From contig CAXXOH010000003.1 of NCBI GenBank assembly GCA_963675185.2, positions 1,550,001-1,614,000 of the forward strand: a DNA stretch of 64,000 bases. The letters run 5' to 3'. The translations under genes were made by a program, and so were the position numbers. Under the pieces are notes generated by a model that was not told the origin of the DNA, ran no database searches, and worked only from the letters and a program-made list of their open reading frames with translations. Positions 60,870 through 64,000 of this stretch are shown here, in pieces (within the stretch, counting starts at the first letter, position 1; each line of letters starts with the position of its first letter). This DNA is from Ilyobacter_A sp963675185. Lineage in GTDB: Bacteria > Fusobacteriota > Fusobacteriia > Fusobacteriales > Fusobacteriaceae.

Positions 60870-61274
60870 TTATTTTTTGTATCTAAAAGTATTGTTATCA
60901 TCAAGAATAATAATTTTTATAGGTATTACCCCTGCATCTAAAGGGGCTAATTTTTTGAAAGCCTTCGGTGTAAGGTCTATAACCCGTCCGACAACAAAAG
61001 GTCCACGGTCGTTTATTTTTACTTTTACGGAGTTTCCATTTTCAAGATTTATTACCTCTACCATGGTGCCGAATTTCAGTGTCTTGTGAGCAGCGGTATA
61101 CTCCCTTATATTGTACCTTTCACCGCTAGCAGTAAGTTTTTTATGAAACTCTTTCCCATACCAAGAGGCGTAACCTCTCAGTTGATGATTTTTCTCGTAT
61201 TGCTTGGTAAGCCTCCTGCTATTAGAACACCCAGCTATAAAAATAATCATCAAAATTATGAGAAGTTTCTTCAT
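60870..61274 (-). CDS. rlpA: RlpA-like lipoprotein (septal peptidoglycan hydrolase family)
   Basis: 134 residues: lipoprotein signal with lipobox IAGC, then a double-psi beta-barrel with YASWYGKEFHKKLTASGERY, the catalytic-type His in YTAAHKTL and VKINDRGPFVVGRVIDLT; no SPOR domain. RlpA proteins cleave naked glycan strands in some species. ATG 61274 has GGGGG upstream; ATG 61295 would overlap the hydF stop. Its terminator has been split by the IS insertion at 57043-60857, about three bases from the stop. Confidence 0.88.
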   Translation of the reverse strand: MKKLLIILMIIFIAGCSNSRRLTKQYEKNHQLRGYASWYGKEFHKKLTASGERYNIREYTAAHKTLKFGTMVEVINLENGNSVKVKINDRGPFVVGRVIDLTPKAFKKLAPLDAGVIPIKIIILDDNNTFRYKK

Positions 61275-61284
61275 TTTTCCCCCT

Positions 61285-62517
61285 TTATTCTTCATCTAAC
61301 CACTCGAAATAAACTTCAGGAAAAGGCTTTAGAGCTCTGTCTAAGATTCCGTGTAAGAATGCTATGCAAAGACCGTAATTTATAATCGGAACTCCCTGAA
61401 CTATACTGCTATCTATCCTGGAAATCATTTCTTTTCTATTTAAAGTGCAAGCGCCGCAGTGAATTACCACTTTGTAGTCACATAGGTTGTCTGGATAATC
61501 CCTTCCTGAAACGAAGTCGAACTCAACTTCATTATTAATATGCTGCCTAATCCACCTAGGAATTTTAACTCTCCCTATATCATCAGGTTGAGCATGATGG
61601 GTACAAGCTTCAGATATCAAAATTTTGTCTCCGGCTTTTAAATCCCTAAGAGCCTTAGCCCCCTTAACAAGCTTCATAAGGTCACCTTTGTACCTGGCAA
61701 AAAGAATAGAAAAAGATGTAAGCAGTATGTCGTCTGGAGTATCGGCACTAACCTTACTGAAAGCCTGGGAGTCGGTTATAACAAGTTTCGGCTTGTTCTT
61801 GAGATTAGCCAGTGTCCACCTCAGTTCACGTTCTTTGCAGGCATGGAATACCCCGTCGTTGTCCAGTATATCTCGCATAGTCTGAACCTGAGGGAGGATA
61901 AGTCTTCCCTTTGGCATTCCTGTATCTACTGGTATAACTAAAACTATATCATCTCCTGGGTTTATAAGGTCTCCTACGATGCTAGGCTGCTCAAATGTTT
62001 TAGGACTTTCTTCTATGATGAGTCTTTTCAGTTCGTGTATCCCATCTTTTTTCATTGCTGAGACCTCTATAAAAGGATAGCCTTTTCCGGTTAAGAAATT
62101 TTTTAAAGAGGCATCCGGTATCCTTTCATCGCATTTGTTTATTGCAATTATGAACTTTGTACTGTTTTTTTCGAGGAGCTCTATTACCTCATTGTCGAAG
62201 TCGCTTAAACCGTCAGCCGTAATGGTTATTATGGCTATATCAGTTTTTTTGATTACCTCAATTGATTTTTTTATTCTAAGCTGCCCGAGTTCGCCTGTAT
62301 CATCAATACCGGCGGTATCGATGATAACAACAGGGCCTATTGGTAAAATTTCCATGGCCTTGTATACAGGGTCGGTAGTTGTCCCAGCATAATCGGAGAC
62401 TATAGCCAGGTTTTGACCTGTTATCGCATTTATTAGGGTGGACTTACCCATATTTCTCTTCCCGAATATCGCTATGTGCAATCTGTTTGCACTGGGAGTT
62501 TTATTTAAACTGGACAT
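61285..62517 (-). CDS. hydF: [FeFe]-hydrogenase maturation GTPase HydF
   Basis: 410 residues: GTPase domain with FGKRNMGKSTLINAITGQ, SDYAGTTTDPV, DTAGIDD and NKCDE, a dimerisation region, and a C-terminal cluster domain with EACTHHAQPDDIGR and HCGACTLNR providing the Cys ligands. Scaffold that carries the 2Fe subcluster to the hydrogenase, working with HydG (52298) and HydE (absent here). ATG 62517 follows GAGGTG; an upstream ATG at 62571 is not needed. Own promoter region, so the maturation genes are at two separate sites. Confidence 0.96.
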   Translation of the reverse strand: MSSLNKTPSANRLHIAIFGKRNMGKSTLINAITGQNLAIVSDYAGTTTDPVYKAMEILPIGPVVIIDTAGIDDTGELGQLRIKKSIEVIKKTDIAIITITADGLSDFDNEVIELLEKNSTKFIIAINKCDERIPDASLKNFLTGKGYPFIEVSAMKKDGIHELKRLIIEESPKTFEQPSIVGDLINPGDDIVLVIPVDTGMPKGRLILPQVQTMRDILDNDGVFHACKERELRWTLANLKNKPKLVITDSQAFSKVSADTPDDILLTSFSILFARYKGDLMKLVKGAKALRDLKAGDKILISEACTHHAQPDDIGRVKIPRWIRQHINNEVEFDFVSGRDYPDNLCDYKVVIHCGACTLNRKEMISRIDSSIVQGVPIINYGLCIAFLHGILDRALKPFPEVYFEWLDEE

Positions 62518-62675
62518 ATTTTCACCTCTAAATTTTTTAAAAATTATACCATATTTTATAAAAGCTTTCAAAGAAATAAAAAATTTTAAAATAAGGGGTT
62601 AAAAAATAAAAAACTTTGATTTTATATGTTTTATGTTATATAATATGCGTAGTTTGATATTTTGGAGGTATTTTC

Positions 62676-63605
62676 ATGAGTTTGAAGATAGGGAATTTGG
62701 AAATTAAGTACCCTATTATACAAGGTGGAATGGCTATTAAAGCATCTATGGCCAAGCTTGCAGCTGCTGTAGCACGTGAGGGAGGAATTGGGCTCATAGC
62801 CGGGACAGGTCTTAGCCCAACAGAGTTGAAGGACGAGATTAAAAAAGCTAGAGAACTGGCGAAGGGTATAATAGGAGTAAACATAATGGTTGCTGCTGGG
62901 AATTTTTTAGATCTTGTAAAAGCTGCAATAGAAGGCGGGATAGACCTTGTAGTTTTTGGTGCTGGATTTTCCAGGGATGTTTTTCAACTTGGAAATGAAT
63001 CGAATACTCCAATAGTTCCCATAGTTTCTTCATTGAAGCTTGCAAAAGTTTCTGAAAAATTAGGAGCTAGTGCGATAATAGTTGAAGGAGGAAATGCAGG
63101 CGGACATTTAGGGACAGACAAGCCTTCTTGGGACATAGTTTCCGAGATAAAAAATACTGTTAAAATCCCTGTGATAGCAGCTGGCGGAGTTATAACTCCA
63201 GAAGATGCAAAAAATATGTTTTCGCTGGGTGTTGACGGAATTCAAATGGGTACGAGATTCATAGCAAGTGAAGAATGTGATGTGAGTGAAACATTTAAAC
63301 AACTTTATGTAAAGGCGAAACAGGGGGATGTTGTAGAGATAATGAGTTCTGCCGGACTTCCTGCAAACGCTATACGTACACCTTATGTGGAGAAGATTTT
63401 AAAGGGAGAAACTAAACCACCTCAAGTGTGTATTCAATGCCTTAAAAAGTGTACATATAAGTTTTGTGTAAATGAAAGATTGGTTAAAGGCCATGACGGC
63501 GACTTGGAAGAGGGAATATTCTTTGCAGGAAAGGATGTATGGAAAATAGATGAAATTCTTTCGGTGAAGGAAATTTTCGAGTTGTTTAAACCTGTATTAC
63601 CATAA
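62676..63605 (+). CDS. Nitronate monooxygenase / FabK-like FMN oxidoreductase
   Basis: 309 residues, TIM barrel: PIIQGGMAIKAS, GGIGLIAGTGL, the active-site His in VEGGNAGGHLG, PVIAAGGV and GVDGIQMGTRFIASEE for FMN phosphate. The C-terminal part has a Cys cluster (CIQCLKKCTYKFC), seen in related clostridial proteins. Either nitronate oxidation or an enoyl-ACP reductase (FabK) role is possible; the sequence alone does not decide. GGAGG before the ATG. Confidence 0.8.
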   Translation: MSLKIGNLEIKYPIIQGGMAIKASMAKLAAAVAREGGIGLIAGTGLSPTELKDEIKKARELAKGIIGVNIMVAAGNFLDLVKAAIEGGIDLVVFGAGFSRDVFQLGNESNTPIVPIVSSLKLAKVSEKLGASAIIVEGGNAGGHLGTDKPSWDIVSEIKNTVKIPVIAAGGVITPEDAKNMFSLGVDGIQMGTRFIASEECDVSETFKQLYVKAKQGDVVEIMSSAGLPANAIRTPYVEKILKGETKPPQVCIQCLKKCTYKFCVNERLVKGHDGDLEEGIFFAGKDVWKIDEILSVKEIFELFKPVLP

Positions 63606-63610
63606 AATTG

Positions 63611-63637
63611 AGGGTACTCTAGTGAGTGCCTTTTTTG
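63611..63637 (+). terminator. Terminator after the FMN oxidoreductase gene
   Basis: GGTACTC / GAGTGCC (one G-T pair) with TAGT loop and TTTTTTGTTG. Confidence 0.8.
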
Positions 63638-63729
63638 TTGCGAATATAGTTTGAAAAAAAAGAGAAAATATGTTAAAATTAAACGCTAGTATGCGCATTT
63701 GTACAGAAAAGTTTGTTAAGAAAAATTAC

Positions 63730-63758
63730 TTGACAAAAAAATGAGAACGGAGTATAAT
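63730..63758 (+). promoter_or_regulatory. Consensus sigma-70 promoter before yceD
   Basis: TTGACA (63730-63735), 17-base spacer, TATAAT (63753-63758), both perfect. It lies 30 bases before the start codon. Confidence 0.88.
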
Positions 63759-63787
63759 GCGAAAGTATTTATAAGAGGTGAACTGTC

Positions 63788-64000
63788 TTGAAGATAAATA
63801 TTGAAGAGTTGAAAAACCAGAAACAAAAGGTGTTTCACTTTAACGAATGTTTGAGCGGCTTGGATTTAGAGGGGGCTAGTTTGCTAGAACCGGTTGAGGC
63901 AGAGTTCTCACTTGAGGTTGTAGAAGACGAGGTGCTTGTAAAAGGCAGCTACAGAACAAAGGTTCAGCTTACATGTGTAAGGTGCTTGAATAATTTTGAG
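63788..64000 (+). CDS. yceD: YceD/DUF177 family protein (partial, 5' end)
   Basis: First 71 residues, running off the window. KINIEELKNQ at the start and VKGSYRTKVQLTCVRCLNNFE at the edge carry the first C-x2-C pair and RCL typical of the DUF177 zinc-binding family, linked to 23S rRNA and usually followed by rpmF. TTG 63788 with GAGGTG seven bases before; there is no ATG alternative near. Confidence 0.8.
   Translation, partial: MKINIEELKNQKQKVFHFNECLSGLDLEGASLLEPVEAEFSLEVVEDEVLVKGSYRTKVQLTCVRCLNNFE

Noticed and set aside
1..64000. tRNA, rRNA, CRISPR array or known riboswitch
   Set aside because: Looked for T-loop-like GGTTCRA segments, regularly spaced repeats and conserved riboswitch cores; none found by eye, though a covariance search could still reveal one.

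Overview
The window is AT-rich chromosomal DNA from an anaerobic, diderm (outer-membrane) bacterium. Outer-membrane traits (TolC-like efflux protein, OmpA porin, RlpA and other lipoproteins, CpxP/Spy-like periplasmic proteins) occur together with clostridial-type anaerobic metabolism ([FeFe]-hydrogenase maturation genes hydG and hydF, a glutamate 2,3-aminomutase, aspartase, and a thioredoxin reductase-like flavoprotein lacking the NADPH motif). This mixture fits the Fusobacteriota best (an Ilyobacter/Propionigenium-like lineage is my guess). That is inference from gene content; there is no rRNA in the window. No tRNA, rRNA or CRISPR array was seen.

Layout. 1-2076: end of uvrC, a stand-alone receiver and an RsbU-type phosphatase. 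2077-3354: three tandem, nearly identical 49-residue lipoprotein genes, each with its own promoter, conserved leader and terminator. 3387-7716: TolC / MacA-like / MacB-like efflux operon. 7819-8186: decayed glyoxalase gene. 8324-10912: OmpR/HK two-component system and a CpxP/Spy-like target gene. 11307-12411: split chromate transporter (minus). 12836-18117: nucleoside salvage operon (punA, deoA, deoC, deoB, deoD, cdd). 18119-30376: DNA repair (OGG2), miaB, a GH13 enzyme, receiver, Ca/Na exchanger, rho, LysM/M23 peptidase, ispG, a DUF4139 protein and a small ECF sigma module. 30419-33255 (minus): glutamate 2,3-aminomutase, LemA and a GIDE-domain membrane protein. 33367-45129: truB, typA, EAL protein, PhoH-family protein, ompA, guanine deaminase, ychF, an MBL-fold hydrolase, ArsR regulator and the TrxR-like flavoprotein. 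45151-51876: sigma-70 family factor (minus), ruvC, a giant double kinase, trmL and a transglycosylase. 51873-55290: hydrogenase-maturation block (TM1266-like regulator, hydG, unknown 78-aa gene, aspA). 55381-61274: surface-repeat protein, folA, tetR pseudogene and a nest of three insertion sequences, ending at rlpA. 61285-64000: hydF, a nitronate monooxygenase-like gene and the start of yceD.

Connections worth noting. The two-component system at 8324-10410 probably controls both the CpxP-like gene behind it and the efflux operon 5 kb upstream, because both promoters carry the same TTGNCA-N5-TTGNCA direct repeat at the same distance from the -10 box. The aminomutase carries the Lys/Asn substitutions that mark glutamate rather than lysine 2,3-aminomutase, suggesting beta-glutamate osmolyte synthesis. 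An IS4-family element sits in a terminator hairpin matching the GGG-N5-CCC target known for IS231, and it has in turn been hit by an IS256-family and an IS30-family element. The most unusual unexplained item is the lipoprotein triplet with its constant-spacing leader.
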